Positions 11,462 to 22,492 of a stretch of DNA of 64,000 nucleotides are shown piece after piece. The notes under the pieces were generated by a model. The model did no database searches. It was not told where the DNA came from and was given only the letters and a program-made list of their open reading frames with translations. This stretch comes from Acanthosoma haemorrhoidale. Its lineage: Eukaryota > Arthropoda > Insecta > Hemiptera > Acanthosomatidae. Both the position numbers and the translations under genes were made by a program. Each line of letters begins with the position of its first letter. The first letter of the stretch is position 1. The stretch is from assembly GCA_930367205.1 (NCBI GenBank), contig OV884011.1, positions 122,943,866 to 123,007,865 on the forward strand, read 5' to 3'.

Positions 11462-12146
11462 CCCGAAGGTAAAGACTGTTCTATATTCAGGGCCTTTCTT
11501 ATCCGCATGCTCTACGGTACAGGTAGTAAACATTATTTCATTATCAGTATATTATTTTATATATGGAATATTCTACAACACTTTAAGTCTATGGTTCAAA
11601 TATAATACTGGGGATTTCGTGAAAAAAACATGCCAGAAAACATTACAATCTGATTCGATAAGTTTTAAGATATTTCAAGATCCAACTCAAAACAAGAAAA
11701 ACTTGCTAATTTTCCTCCTAATTAAAAAAAAAACAATAATAAACAGCTTGTTTTTAAAAAATATTTTAGCTGGTGGTGGATTTTTGATTCAAAGGATAAT
11801 TAATGAAAGATGTCAGTTTTCCCCAGGTGTCACTCTAACAGTTAGAACATAAATTTATTTTTAATGTGTAAGAGCTTTTAGATTTAACGATTTTTTTGAC
11901 GATGGCATTTTAAAGTACTTGTAATGTTGGGTAATAGAACTAGTAGGTTTTTATTTTGTTCTACTGTGGATATGAACATAAGTTCTCTCAGTAACTTAGT
12001 AACTGTGGGTTTCATCATCTATTTTTTTTTTTTTTTTTAGTGGGATCGTAAATAATCCATATTAAAATATTAATCACTAGTTGTGGTTTGCGGATACATA
12101 GATTTCGTTGGAAAAAACTCTTGGAAAATTTAAAAGCATAAGGACT
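11462..12146. other. AT-rich intergenic DNA
   Basis: Two small open frames (11411-11605 and 11619-11852) are Lys/Ile/Phe-rich, as expected for random AT-rich sequence, and show no domain. A 17-T run lies near 12023-12039. Confidence 0.4.
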
Positions 12147-12660
12147 ACACTATTTTTCCCTTTTAAGACTTCTTGTTACTTCGAGGTTGGCCTGAGCGTT
12201 ACTAAAGTGATTTGTTATTGTCAACGCCTCGTTATTGATGATGGTAGTTCGGAGGATAGAGCACCCGTCCGTAGAACAGGGTGCCCCAGGATCTGCACCT
12301 ATCTTTTATCATTAGCTAACAACTATTAAAACAGTGAGTTAACATACCTCAGATAACGATTATAAATATAAAGTAGTTATATGTTCAATATTTAATATTT
12401 GATATGTATAAAAGGCCTTAAAAGGCAAATCAATCCTTACAAATTTCAGATCGATCCATTTTACGATTGTTGGAACGTGTTCGGAAAACGTTAGGATAAG
12501 TGAAAACTTTTCATAGACGTAACATTCTTTCCCTATTTTTTCTCACTGATTGTCACGTAGAGGGTGTAGAAGAATTCATTTTTAATTCAATCTGCTTAGT
12601 TAAGTGAAGACAAATGTACGTAATACTTGGTTCTATAAAACATTTAGTTAAGCTATTAAT
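12147..12660. repeat. Tandem duplication, first copy (blocks A and B)
   Basis: Block A (about 12147-12265) contains ttttaagacttct, gcctgagcgttactaaag and cgttattga. Block B (about 12576-12660) contains ttaattcaatc, then gaagac and gtaatacttggttc. Both recur in the same order at 12927-13120. In this first copy about 300 bp of extra DNA separates A from B, but in the second copy they are adjacent. With repeat C at 12646-12927 in between, the locus reads A-(insert)-B-C-A'-B', that is, about 1.7 tandem units. Confidence 0.6.
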
Positions 12661-12927
12661 GAAGCTATATAATGTTTTTCTATAAACCTACAATATTATG
12701 ATGATCGATAACATTAACTTTTGTTTAAAGGGCTAAATGTCATTTTTCTTACAAAACTTACAAAAGTGAAGTGCACGACAGCTTATAATCATTCCCAAGC
12801 TGATTGTCTTTGATTAATTTACAATATATAATTATATTGGGTGATAATTGCTGTTGAGGAGACAGTGGAGTTGGAGTCAATAAACGTTTGAAGTGCAGAT
12901 TCCAGCGGCATTAGACCAAGTGGACTT
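12646..12927. repeat. Dispersed repeat C, copy 2
   Basis: This is the partner of 5057-5343. Copy 2 lies between the A-B duplication blocks and ends at the same word (aagtggac) as copy 1. The flanking A/B blocks are absent around copy 1, so C behaves as a separable unit. Confidence 0.75.
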
Positions 12928-13120
12928 AACTATATTTCCATTTTAAGACTTCTTTTTACCTTAGATTTGCCTGAGCGTTAATAAAGTGATTTGATGTTGT
13001 TAAAGTCGCGTTATTGAGATGTTTAGAGGATTTATTTGTAAATGTATTAATTCAATCGGCCAAATTAAATGAAGACTATAAATGTAATACTCGGTTCGAG
13101 AAAACAGCTCAGACAATTTT
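12927..13120. repeat. Tandem duplication, second copy (blocks A' and B')
   Basis: Block A' runs about 12927-13030 (ccattttaagacttct, gcctgagcgttaataaag, cgttattga) and B' about 13043-13120 (attaattcaatc, gaagac, gtaatactcggttc). Similarity to 12147-12660 is moderate, roughly 75-80% by eye, so the duplication is not recent. Confidence 0.6.
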
Positions 13121-15182
13121 ATAGGGAAGAAACGGGGAAGAAGAAGCCGTAGAAATGTATTATACCCCTCCAATTTTATTCCGTCATAACAAGTAGGTAG
13201 AGGGAAGAAAATGGGAAAAGGCACAGATACCGAACATTAAAATTAATATTTTAGGACGGAGGGGTCTGTTGGTCAGGGGTAAAAAACGGAATTGCCGCTA
13301 CCGATCCGTGCCCTCTATATTGCATGAGGTGCCTTCCACCCCTACCACAAGACCCATGCATTAAACACGCTGCACATATCTCTAATGAACTTAGTAACGT
13401 CGTTTTCTTCTAGTATCTTCTTCGTGGTAATCAGTGGATCGATGTGATCAGCAGACTAGAGAGGGTGACTGCGGTTGAATGAATGAAGATTACTTCATTA
13501 CACACATCTATGAACAATGATTAAATCAAATTTAAATTGTTATCTTGTAATAGCTTACTGGTTTATAATCACAAACATATAAGTTTTGTAATAATTAATA
13601 GGTAATCTGTTGATTCACAGTAGTAAATACTTCGGAATTACCCACAATGTGTCATAATCGTTTTGTCATTAAAGATACTTGAGACTAGTGGTATAGCGAC
13701 CGAAACTGCTTGTATTTCAGTAAAGGAAAAATTGGTGGAAAGACACGTTTGAGTCCATCAGCCATTCACGAAAATATTATTGACTATACTTAAACAAAGT
13801 CAATGAGAGCGTATTCACATATTTTTGTAACCCATGTTTCTTAAACTTAAAAAAAAATCCTATGAAAAATAGTAAAGGTTTATTAACTAAAGGGATCCTT
13901 ACTATCTAAAAAATAATAAAGGAGTATCTCAGGTGAATACTGGCCATGTTTTAAATCTCAGGGGTGAGAAACTAATCGATTTAAGGATCAATGACAAAAC
14001 TCACCAATTTTTTTTATTATTAGAAAAAATAGTTTATTGTTGCTGGTTATGATTTTAAGCAATTCTGAGCTGAACGTATTTTCTGAAATAAATAAATAAA
14101 CGAAATGAAGAAAATTTCTTAAATCCTTATGAACTTATTGTCAGAAATGACGTATTTTTGATAAAAAATACTTTCGGTTTTCCAAAACACTTTTATTCCT
14201 TAAAAAAAGTGTTAGTCAAAATACTGTGCCTTTAACAACGGAGAAAACCTTGAAATTTTCTGAGCTATGACTTTTGGGATAATAAAATTTAGCTAACCTT
14301 TTCCCATGTTTGGTTGTTTATCCATGCTTCCTGTAATCGTATTTTAGCTTAAAATTAAACAGCATATTTCTTGGTGTTTTGGAATATACCTTTAGACCTT
14401 TAGATCGACGGAACCAAGTTTATGACAGCATCTTATTGTGTGTATATAATTTTCTACTTTACATAAAGTATATAAATATGTTCACCTTTATATGCCGTGT
14501 AATTCAAGAAAAAATAAGAATTGCTTGGAGTCCTTTTCTGTTCATAGGAACAACTATATAAACAGCTAGATAAATATAAATGATTTATCATTTCATCAGT
14601 ATGAATACTTCATATTTGAACCACAACAAAACTCGGCATGATCCTGCCATGTCTTTATTATGCAGGTTTTTTTTTAGCCTGTGGCCCATTGCAAAGTTTT
14701 TTTTTTAAATATTAATCTAAAATATTTCCCACTTAAAAGTTTTTCAGAGAATTTGTATATAGCCAGGCTACTTGTGAAGTTGGTCGGCTCTTCATAACGC
14801 ATCCCCTCCACGTAAGTGGGTAAGTTAATTCTTAGGAAAGAGTCTCTTTATTGCATAAAAAGTTCCCTTAACTCGCCGTTTATCTTTACACTTCTTCTTG
14901 GACCAATCCACGCAGTTTCGTATCTCAGAGCACAGTGGGGTAAATGAAAAATCTAGTGGTGCTAATCCTAGATTTAACATTGTACAGATCCTTATATTGG
15001 CTTTCAAATAGGATACCTTAAATTTTAAAAATTTTTGAACACACTTCTGCCTTGAAAAAAGTGAAAGTAGTGCATCACCTTCCTTTCATGCATGGAATAA
15101 AGGTAGTATGACTTAAAAGTTGGGTCTAATTCACCCTAAACCGCCATACAATACAAATTCTGTAACCAACTACTCCAAAGGT
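13121..15182. other. AT-rich intergenic DNA
   Basis: No gene or defined element was recognised. GC-richer patches at 13250-13460 and 14760-14990 were read in all frames without finding a conserved protein or splice-flanked exon. Confidence 0.4.
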
Positions 15183-15235
15183 ATGACCGCTAACTACATG
15201 AGATAAATCACCCTATACTCTATTGTATATATATT

Positions 15236-15330
15236 GTAAATAACATGAACAAAATATATTGTAAACAAATGTAAATAACATGAACAAAATATATTGTAAA
15301 CAAATGTAAATAACATGAACAAAATATATT
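15236..15330. repeat. 35-bp tandem repeat inside LTR-S
   Basis: Units start at 15236, 15271 and 15306, the last partial (25 bp). Each begins gtaaataacatgaacaaaat and continues atattgtaaacaaat, and the units are identical by eye. The 44 kb LTR-S copy has about two diverged units and the 3 kb fragment about one, so the unit count varies between copies of the same repeat. Confidence 0.8.
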
Positions 15331-15356
15331 TTTTGTTAAAAGTTTATAAATCATTG

Positions 15357-15470
15357 TTTTGTTTCTTTCTTCTTAGCTCTCTAATTATAAGATTAAGGAT
15401 GAGGGGGGAAAAAGGGATATTTGGGTTGAGCGGATCCTTGTACTTGGAGTACCTGCTTGAAGGTGGTGTG
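15357..15470 (-). mobile_element. Very short 5'-truncated LINE tail nested in LTR-S
   Basis: The word ttataaatcattg occurs at 15344-15356 and again at 15471-15483, a perfect 13-bp TSD (possibly 14). Between them lies a T-rich start and then tcttagctctc...ttataagatt, which parallels the 3' end of the LINE-B copy at 18660-18790. The insert is thus a ~114-bp LINE 3' tail on the minus strand. The 44 kb LTR-S copy reads catttacaatgatttata at the corresponding place, that is, the unoccupied site. Confidence 0.8.
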
Positions 15471-16240
15471 TTATAAATCATTGTAAATGTGTTAAGCAAT
15501 AAAAAATGCGGGGTGCCAAGTAGTTATATGAGATGGGACCAGCTGTCAGTACCCAGGTATATATGGAGGGCCCCAAACAGCCGGCGCAAACCCTTCCAGC
15601 CTCTGCCAGAGAACAAAGAAAAGCCACATCATTGGTCACAAAATCCTAATGATGATTGGCTAAGGGCAAGGCTAGCTGGGTATTTAAGCCGGTGGTCTGG
15701 CCCCTGTAAATCATTATCGTGGCAACTACCGGCTCGTGGCTACCCCGCTTGAACTCTGAAACCTGACTGCTTCTTTATGAAAAACCTCTGCATCTATTCT
15801 CTCCTAACCTCGCTATGTTTTAGTCCGGCGTCGTCAGACCCCACACCTTCCTAGTGGGAATCTCTGCCTTCGTCTCGCTAAATCTAGCACCTCCTTGGGA
15901 GAGACCTCTCCCTAGTGGACAACGGTTGTCGCGGCCCTGCAAACTTACCAAACAGTGTCTCCCGTGACAATTCTCTCTCCGGTTCACACTCGCCTTTGGG
16001 ATCCGGACGAATTTCGCCTACCCTCAGATACCGAGTGTGAATTCGACCACACAAACTACCTTCCTACCTACCTATTACCTCTTCTCCTGAACATAGTGCA
16101 TTGTCGGGGCACATACCTATCAAAAAATGGAGTCAGATAGTAAATCCGTCATGAAACGATTGTCGAGGTTATAAATTCAAACAGCCCTCACTTGTCACTA
16201 GGGCTAGGGTATCCAGGCACCCCCTTGTGACGACCCGACA

Positions 16241-18633
16241 CTGCTTTTATAGGAATTTCAGAAGGTAAAAAGCTCGTTTATTAGAAACTTTTGCTTGAAT
16301 AAATGATGCATTGCAAAAATCGTTGTAAAATTTACAATCTTTCTTCGCAATTTTCCACTCGTCCCTGAATCAATTTAGTGCTGTCAAAAGGACATCATAT
16401 ATTCGGATTGATCTATTTAAAATAAACTGAATTGAGTAGTAAATCCTCGTTGACGCCACCGTCCCATGCCACAGCGATAGGAAGTAAGATATGAAGATGG
16501 TGAACATTAACTTGTGTGGATAAGAAAAACTGCTTTAATCCGAGATAGGCGTGCAGCCGTTTCCCATTAGGGCGGTTTATCAGTAAGATTAAGGGATAAG
16601 GGAGCTAGATTAAGGGATCGCGCTACTGTATAGAGATCTACCATAGCCCAGTCCTTGTGGCTCGTAATTGTTCAGCTAATAGAGCCCTTTCCCGCATGAT
16701 GTCATTCTTCGGGTATCAATTGAAGTAAAATGTGAATAATCCAAGACAACTGTCATGCAGCTTACGGTTAAGGGTTTCGATACGGTCGAAAAAATAATTT
16801 TTTTGGCTGCTTTACTAATGTTTTTTCTAGAAATAGTCCACTACCAAGCCTCAACACCAATATATTTAATTGGGCAGGTCTGTCAAAGTTTTCTACCCGA
16901 CTTTATAAGTATGGCAAATATTTATTTTTGCATTAATAAATGATTTCTTAAGAACCCTTCGTTATTTTCCATTCTTATTCTACTTCTAGTATCCCCTGCA
17001 ATGGACGTTATGTAAAATAGCATGCTTCTGAAAAATAAAATGCTTGAGTTGAAGTTAACATACGCGAAGTTAAACATGTTTTTAATAACTTTTAGAAAGG
17101 ATGGTTTAAAAACAAAACCTAAATTACATTTTGTTAACCAGAACGTCAATATCTTTAGTTTAGTACACTTGTAAAAATTATAGACAATTATTTCATTTTT
17201 AAAATTCCAATTAAACTGGAAATCTGTTAAAAAAACCAACGATATTTCGTAGTTTGATATATAATGCATATAATAAATTATATTCTCGGTACGTTATTAC
17301 GGTTTACTTGGGAATCATTGGATGCCTGTGAGGATGTCTAAAACAAGGTCAGAATTCGCAGAATCTGTCTGTAGTACTCTATAGGGAGAGCTAGTCCGTT
17401 CAGGGAATCCTAGTCGGAGCTTTAAAGAATATATTTTTTTAAATATATTTGGTGAAAAATCGTTCGCGTTTGAACTACTTGGTGCTCAGTGATGCGTAAC
17501 AGTGAATATTTTAGCACGTGTCGTGCGAACAGTAGATTTGTAAAATGTATACATTTTTTATTTAAAGATCCGGATATGAATTAGAGCCTCAGATCAATTC
17601 TGTTCACTGGATTAACTTTGTGCTTGCATAACTCGCAAACTTGTAAACATAAAAAAACATCTGAAAAATGTCTGTAACATATATGTTTAAGAAGCCACTT
17701 CTCTCAGCTATCTCAAGTCACTGTAAATAAGCTTATAATGTTTGTACACTCCACATAGCAAAAAGGACGGTAACTCCAAACTGAATTTAAAGATATTAAA
17801 AAGTTTTGAGAGCAGCTAAAGAAATCCCATTGTTCGATATTTCCAAAGGTTCTTTTACATTTGCTATGTGTGATTATAAAGATGATGATTGCTTTATTTA
17901 TCTATTCTACTTTCGCTCACAAGATATTTCCTTTTTATTAAATCATTTGTTTCATGCTATGTGATTATGTGCTATTAATTATACGTTCGTTTTTTGTCTA
18001 AGTTTCATCACGTGGTCTTGAGCTTCAGAATCAATGTGCTCATTGCCGTTTTAAATTTGTTTATTTTTTTATTCACGTACTTTTAGTTAGCATACACCCC
18101 AATAGTGGCCCTATATTTATTTGTTAATAAGCCTAAATATCTCTAAATTGCTAAATTAAAATCTCTAATTGTTTAGTGTTAGTTAAATTAAATAGAATTT
18201 TTGGAAAACATTATAGCTTTTTAACAATGATTTTTATTTTGTTATTTTAGAAAATATAATTAGATACTTGTGGTATAAAATACCGAGTAATGTTTACACA
18301 ATTATTTATTAAATATTTAAGAAGCTCATCATCCCTAGGTTATGTTTCATTTTCTTATTGGTCTGATATTATTAAAGTTTAAAGAAAACAAATATTATAT
18401 TATATGTAAAAATAAACTGATTTGAAACTTTACTATAAGATGGTAGGGTTATAAAAAAAATAATGGACTTATGGTATAATATAAATAAGTAAAACAATAA
18501 TAACCGCTTCACTATATGATGGTACTATTTTTAAATCCATTGATAATTCCTCTTATCGTGTCCTAACTAAAATTACATATGGCTTTAAAATTCCAAAATA
18601 ATTAAAATAAATATGAAGTAACATACTATTTGT
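16241..18633. other. AT-rich DNA, probably intronic or intergenic
   Basis: Nothing could be supported here. A 115-codon minus-strand frame (16922-17269) is dominated by Phe/Ile/Asn/Lys and has no motif. If the dipeptidase gene continues downstream on the minus strand, this may be part of a large intron. Confidence 0.35.
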
Positions 18634-18644
18634 ATAATATTTCA
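18634..18644. repeat. Target-site duplication of LINE-B, left copy
   Basis: ataatatttca, 11 bp, is repeated exactly at 19374-19384 on the other side of the LINE. Confidence 0.8.
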
Positions 18645-19373
18645 TTTTTTTTTTTTTTTTTCTTTTTTTTTTTTTCCTTAGCTCTCAAACTTATAAAATA
18701 GGATGTGGGAAAATTATTTTGGGCTAATGAGTGCCTTTCACTAAGGGGAGTCCCCCATTTGAAGGATGTATGAGAAGGATATAGGGTGTGGAACGCCTAA
18801 AGAAGGCGGGTGGAATCAGGAAGGTAGTGAGAGTCTACCGAGGGTGGAGCCTAGGGGTACCTAGGCAAGGGTTTGTAGTCGGCCAGGTCAAGCCTGGCCA
18901 GCCCCGGCAGGGGCCTGAAATAAGTCGGCCTCTCGGCCGGAAGGTCGACCCTGCTTAAACAGGTAGATGGGGTCTTGTAGCTTCGGAGATCGGCCTCGAT
19001 CTCTCGGCTGGGTGTAGATCTTCAGTCTCCGTCAGGGGGCTAGGGTTCGATCACGTCCATCTGTCTCCAGGCTTCGGCGGTCCAGCAGTGCTTCCATCTG
19101 ACGGGCATTGGTGGTGGTTGAAGGTCGGAGAATAGTGGGTTGTGGCTGTGTCGGAGTGAGTCGAAAAATTTGACGTGTCTTCTCTTGATGAAATCTTGAA
19201 TGGTGAGCACTTCAAATTTTTTATGCATCTCGTCCACCTTCATTCGGTCGAACGGGGTATGTTTGAGGGAGGTGCGGAGAACTCTGTTCTGATATTGCTG
19301 GAGCGTTTTGAGAGTGTTAGGAGTCAGATACTTGAAGAGAGGGGTCCCATACATTAAATATTTCATATTTTTC
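18645..19373 (-). mobile_element. 5'-truncated LINE-B insertion
   Basis: On the minus strand this is a LINE 3' end. ORF2 C-terminus (stop at 19040) runs from YGTPLFKYLTPNTLKTLQQ through RRHVKFFDSLRHSHNP to WTAEAWRQMD. A ~360-bp GC-rich 3' UTR and a poly(A) tail follow, seen on the plus strand as T-rich 18645-18675. An 11-bp perfect TSD flanks it. In the minus-strand sense the insertion lies about 550 bp downstream of the dipeptidase exon, in the same orientation as that gene. The 5' truncation just inside ORF2 is typical of incomplete target-primed reverse transcription. Confidence 0.88.
18850..18939 (-). other. Hairpin string in the LINE-B 3' UTR
   Basis: Consecutive stems are readable: cctagg/cctagg (18850-18865), ggccagg/cctggcc with a 5-nt loop (18881-18899), gcccc/ggggc with a 4-nt loop (18901-18914), and cggcc/ggccg with a 4-nt loop (18926-18939). 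They resemble in style, though not in sequence, the serial hairpins at the R1L 3' end. A role in RT recognition is an inference. Confidence 0.55.
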
Positions 19374-19384
19374 ATAATATTTCA

Positions 19385-19920
19385 AGCGTTCACTCTTTAA
19401 TTTATATAATTTAAAAAAATACTATAAATGGGAAGAAATGAAATATCGGAAATATTTAATTTTCATTAAATGGTTCTTCTCGCACCACAAAAATATAACA
19501 TTCATCAACTGACGAAGTGTCCTTGAGGGAAACTATTAACAATAGTTGAAAAATTAGGTAACAGTTATAGTATTTAGTAAAAAGCTTGTGTAATACAGTA
19601 ATAATGTAGCTATAACTCTGCAGTATACTGTATGTATCTAGTCTAGAAGTTTAATTACATTTTCTATGATAATTTTTTCATGGTTATTAACAATCAGCTA
19701 TATCTAAGGCAGAAAAAAGACTTAAGTCATGATGTTTGTACAATTAGTCATTTAATGACTCGAGATTGGTACTTATAGGCATAGATTGATAACAAATTAT
19801 ATAAGTAGAAAATGCGTGACAAAGCACAAACTCACTTGTATTGTTCTATGGGGCTACTTTAAAATTGTTAATATTAAAAATATAGCATAAAATGTAATAT
19901 AGATAAATTAATCAACATAC
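19385..19920. other. Intron-like AT-rich DNA downstream of the dipeptidase exon
   Basis: There is no coding signal. In the minus-strand sense this is the start of the intron that follows the exon at 19921-20077. It opens with GTATGTTG at 19920 and descends. Confidence 0.5.
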
Positions 19921-20077
19921 CTGGGCTGAAACATGCCCCCTTCTGAGCCGCTCCAAGTCCGTGTGAGACCAGGCACTCATCGACCAAGGTGGCACCTTTC
20001 TCAAGTCCTCACCGAACTTGAATTCGTTGAGTTTGTTGTGGACGAACTTGCGAATGTTCCAAGGCAAATCATTGTGT
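19921..20077 (-). CDS. Membrane (renal-type) dipeptidase, one internal exon
   Basis: A 157-bp exon encodes HNDLPWNIRKFVHNKLNEF, then FGEDLRKVPPWSMSAW, then SHTDLERLRRGHVSAQ. This matches the N-terminal part of family M19 dipeptidases (DPEP/dehydropeptidase), zinc enzymes that hydrolyse dipeptides and are usually secreted or GPI-anchored. HND is the conserved H-x-D zinc-ligand motif. In known members it follows IDG, and here the exon starts with the third base of a Gly codon (phase 2), exactly as expected. The acceptor (minus strand) is a T-rich tract ending GTTACAG, and the donor is CAG|GTATGT. No other exon of the gene was found in the window, so neighbouring introns must be long or its remaining exons lie outside. 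This is the only convincing host protein-coding sequence here. Confidence 0.88.
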
Positions 20078-22492
20078 CTGTAACATTAAGAAAAACTGTT
20101 CTTTAGCCAAATTCGTTCCATTACGTCACAAGTATTGGGTCATTTTGTAACGCCTGGGTATATCAGAACTTAACATTATGTTCAAAAGCGATACATGCGT
20201 TTAATAAAAAAAACATTCTTTATTATGCTATTTATTGCTATTTATTATGCGTTGCTCACAGATGATAGCTGAGTTAATCATAAAAGCATTTCTAAAATTC
20301 AACATATCTCTTTAATCAACTAATGAGTGGTTACGTCTTCACCATTCTATCACCAGTCTTCAGGTTAAAAGTGGAAGATTAGGAGAAAACAAAGATATGT
20401 TTATCAATTGCTTTTGGATGATTGTCAAAATTGCAGACAAAATCAGCTCGCAAGATACTTGAATGAAGTCCTCTATACCACCTACTCAATATTGAAACGT
20501 CACATCACACGAACAAAACTAAAAGATCACATCGTTGCAGCGTAGTGAGGAATTCTAGAAAAAAACACTGACAGAACCGGTTAAAGTGGTTGTCGGGAAA
20601 TAAGAGTATGCTTTAAATAGTAAAACACCTCAAATACACAGAATTTTAAGCACAATTTCAAAATGATTTAGGTGAATCCTTTGTATTTATTTTAACTGGA
20701 GGATATATACCTGGATATTAAAATTGTAAACCAATTCGATTAAACTATTTCATTACCAAATAAAAAAGTAAGTTTAAATGCTATGTTGCTAGGGAGTTAG
20801 CTATAATAATTCGTCATGGACTATTTGATTCCAAGTGGAGTGATTATATAGTATATAAATGAGTTGATAACTTTGTTCAGCTATGAAATGCGATGTTGTG
20901 AATTGGCAAAGTCACAACAATTCCAAATGGTTGGATGGATTCTTGTTCTACTCAGTTCTAATTCTAGAGAATTAGAGACAGGAGATGAAGGAGACATATT
21001 ACTAACATATCGTACTAAAATGCAATTTAATCACCACACAGTAACTTATGGCACAATACGTTCCAAATTTATTCAGTCAGAGTATCTTACAATAAACTAT
21101 AAACAAGCATGGGCATCCCAAACCTAAACTCCCACACAATCGACGCGCCTACGACGAAGTTTAAAACAAACATTATGGAGAGATTAACTGGAAGTTTGAA
21201 CTTGTGTAACTACCATCAGGCAGTTTAAAATGTATCCACTATCACAACATAATTTTCTCTAATAGCAGTTTTTACTATTATTGTAGTATTATTATAACTT
21301 TATGAATTTAAATTAATATTTACTAATATGTTTTCAGAGTAATTCTCTATACTTTCTATGTATGTATAACTGTGGGATTTTTTTTTTAATTTTAATTGGA
21401 GCTAATATAATTTTCATTTTGTGTTGTGTCTATATTACGTTTCTTAAGTGCAAACCCCATAGTGTCCCATTGGAACGAGCTGGATGAGTGGTGAGAGGCT
21501 TAGAGAATTCTGGTCCCTTTGTCATAACTAGTTGTATACTACTCCAAAAGTTCTGGTAGCACCTGGTCAGGATATTGCCGGTCCACTTTCAAAAGTGACC
21601 GAGGGGTGAATTACTCTTAATTCATTAAATTCCAACATTCGCTTAAAAAAAAACCATTGTTCGACAAAAGTGAAACTTTACTTCATTAAATTTGGATTGT
21701 TTAATTGCACTAAAAATTAAATGGTAATAATTTGACATGATCATATTTAATTTATGCCTCTCACGGACAGCGAAATACTTTTAAATTCATTATAAATCAA
21801 AGAAATGAGCAAACAATTTGCGATATACGTAAAACTTTACTCGACTTTTTCGGCAAGCAATAAACAAGTACACTTACAGTGGGTAAAGATATGACGGTAA
21901 TGTACAAGCGAACGCAGGCTTAGATTTCTACAAAAACGAGTGACTTAGCAATAACATATAGCAAATTTCGATTAAGTTAAGAAGCTGTGTGAATCTCTCG
22001 TGAAGCTCACGATCACCAGAACGGAGAATAAGGAATGAAAAGAGGGTCAGGTGGATGAAGGAACAAAACAAGTCAAAATACCAATGGAACCAAAAATTCA
22101 GGGCATGTACCGTTCCTAATCGTTTCCGTCATTGAAATTGTTTCTTGTTTCGTTTCACCAGTAACGGTCAATCTCTATTGTCTTTTGGTGTCGATGGATT
22201 TGGTGATATTAGACAACAATAAAAATTAAGTGGTATTAACTAGTGCGGATTGTGTGGAGTACCTGGACAAAAACAAGATTGGATAGAATCGAATAGTTGG
22301 AGATTTAGGATTTGGTTGGTGGAAAGACAGGCATATTGCCTTATTGACATGTAGACATGGGTCAAAAGGTATGGAGAGTTTAGAAAGGGTGGAAATTGAG
22401 CGGAAGTATTGGGCTCTTATTTCAAGGCTTGGACTATTTTTCTTTTGGTAGGTACTGAGAATATTGATTTATCCAGGGAACATTTATGTATT
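20078..22492. other. AT-rich DNA, probably the upstream dipeptidase intron
   Basis: A good polypyrimidine tract adjoins the exon (20078-20100, minus sense). An 87-codon plus-strand frame at 20864-21127 has unremarkable composition but no recognised domain. No RNA gene or defined repeat was found. Confidence 0.35.

Larger units (their letters stand above)
15183..16240. mobile_element. LTR-S copy (long terminal repeat remnant), carrying a nested LINE tail
   Basis: This copy is homologous, in opposite orientation, to the solo LTR at 44276-44931. Both share the end words gaccgctaactacat and gtgacgacccgaca. It keeps about 320 bp (15785-16090) that are missing from the 44 kb copy; this segment is also present at 55052-55405. 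Without the nested insertion (15357-15470 plus one TSD copy) it would be about 930 bp. The GC-rich middle contains a TATTTAA box near 15682. The left end is slightly altered (GGTATGACC instead of TGTAGCGACC), and no TSD was found for this copy. Open frames inside (15489-15752, 15955-16140) are non-coding by appearance. Confidence 0.65.

Noticed and set aside
15489..16140. Small open frames inside the LTR-S copy as host genes
   Set aside because: They lie within a repeat present at three other loci and are not kept open in the other copies.
16922..17269. 115-codon minus-strand frame
   Set aside because: Composition is Phe/Ile/Asn/Lys, as expected for AT-rich noise, with no motif or splice context.
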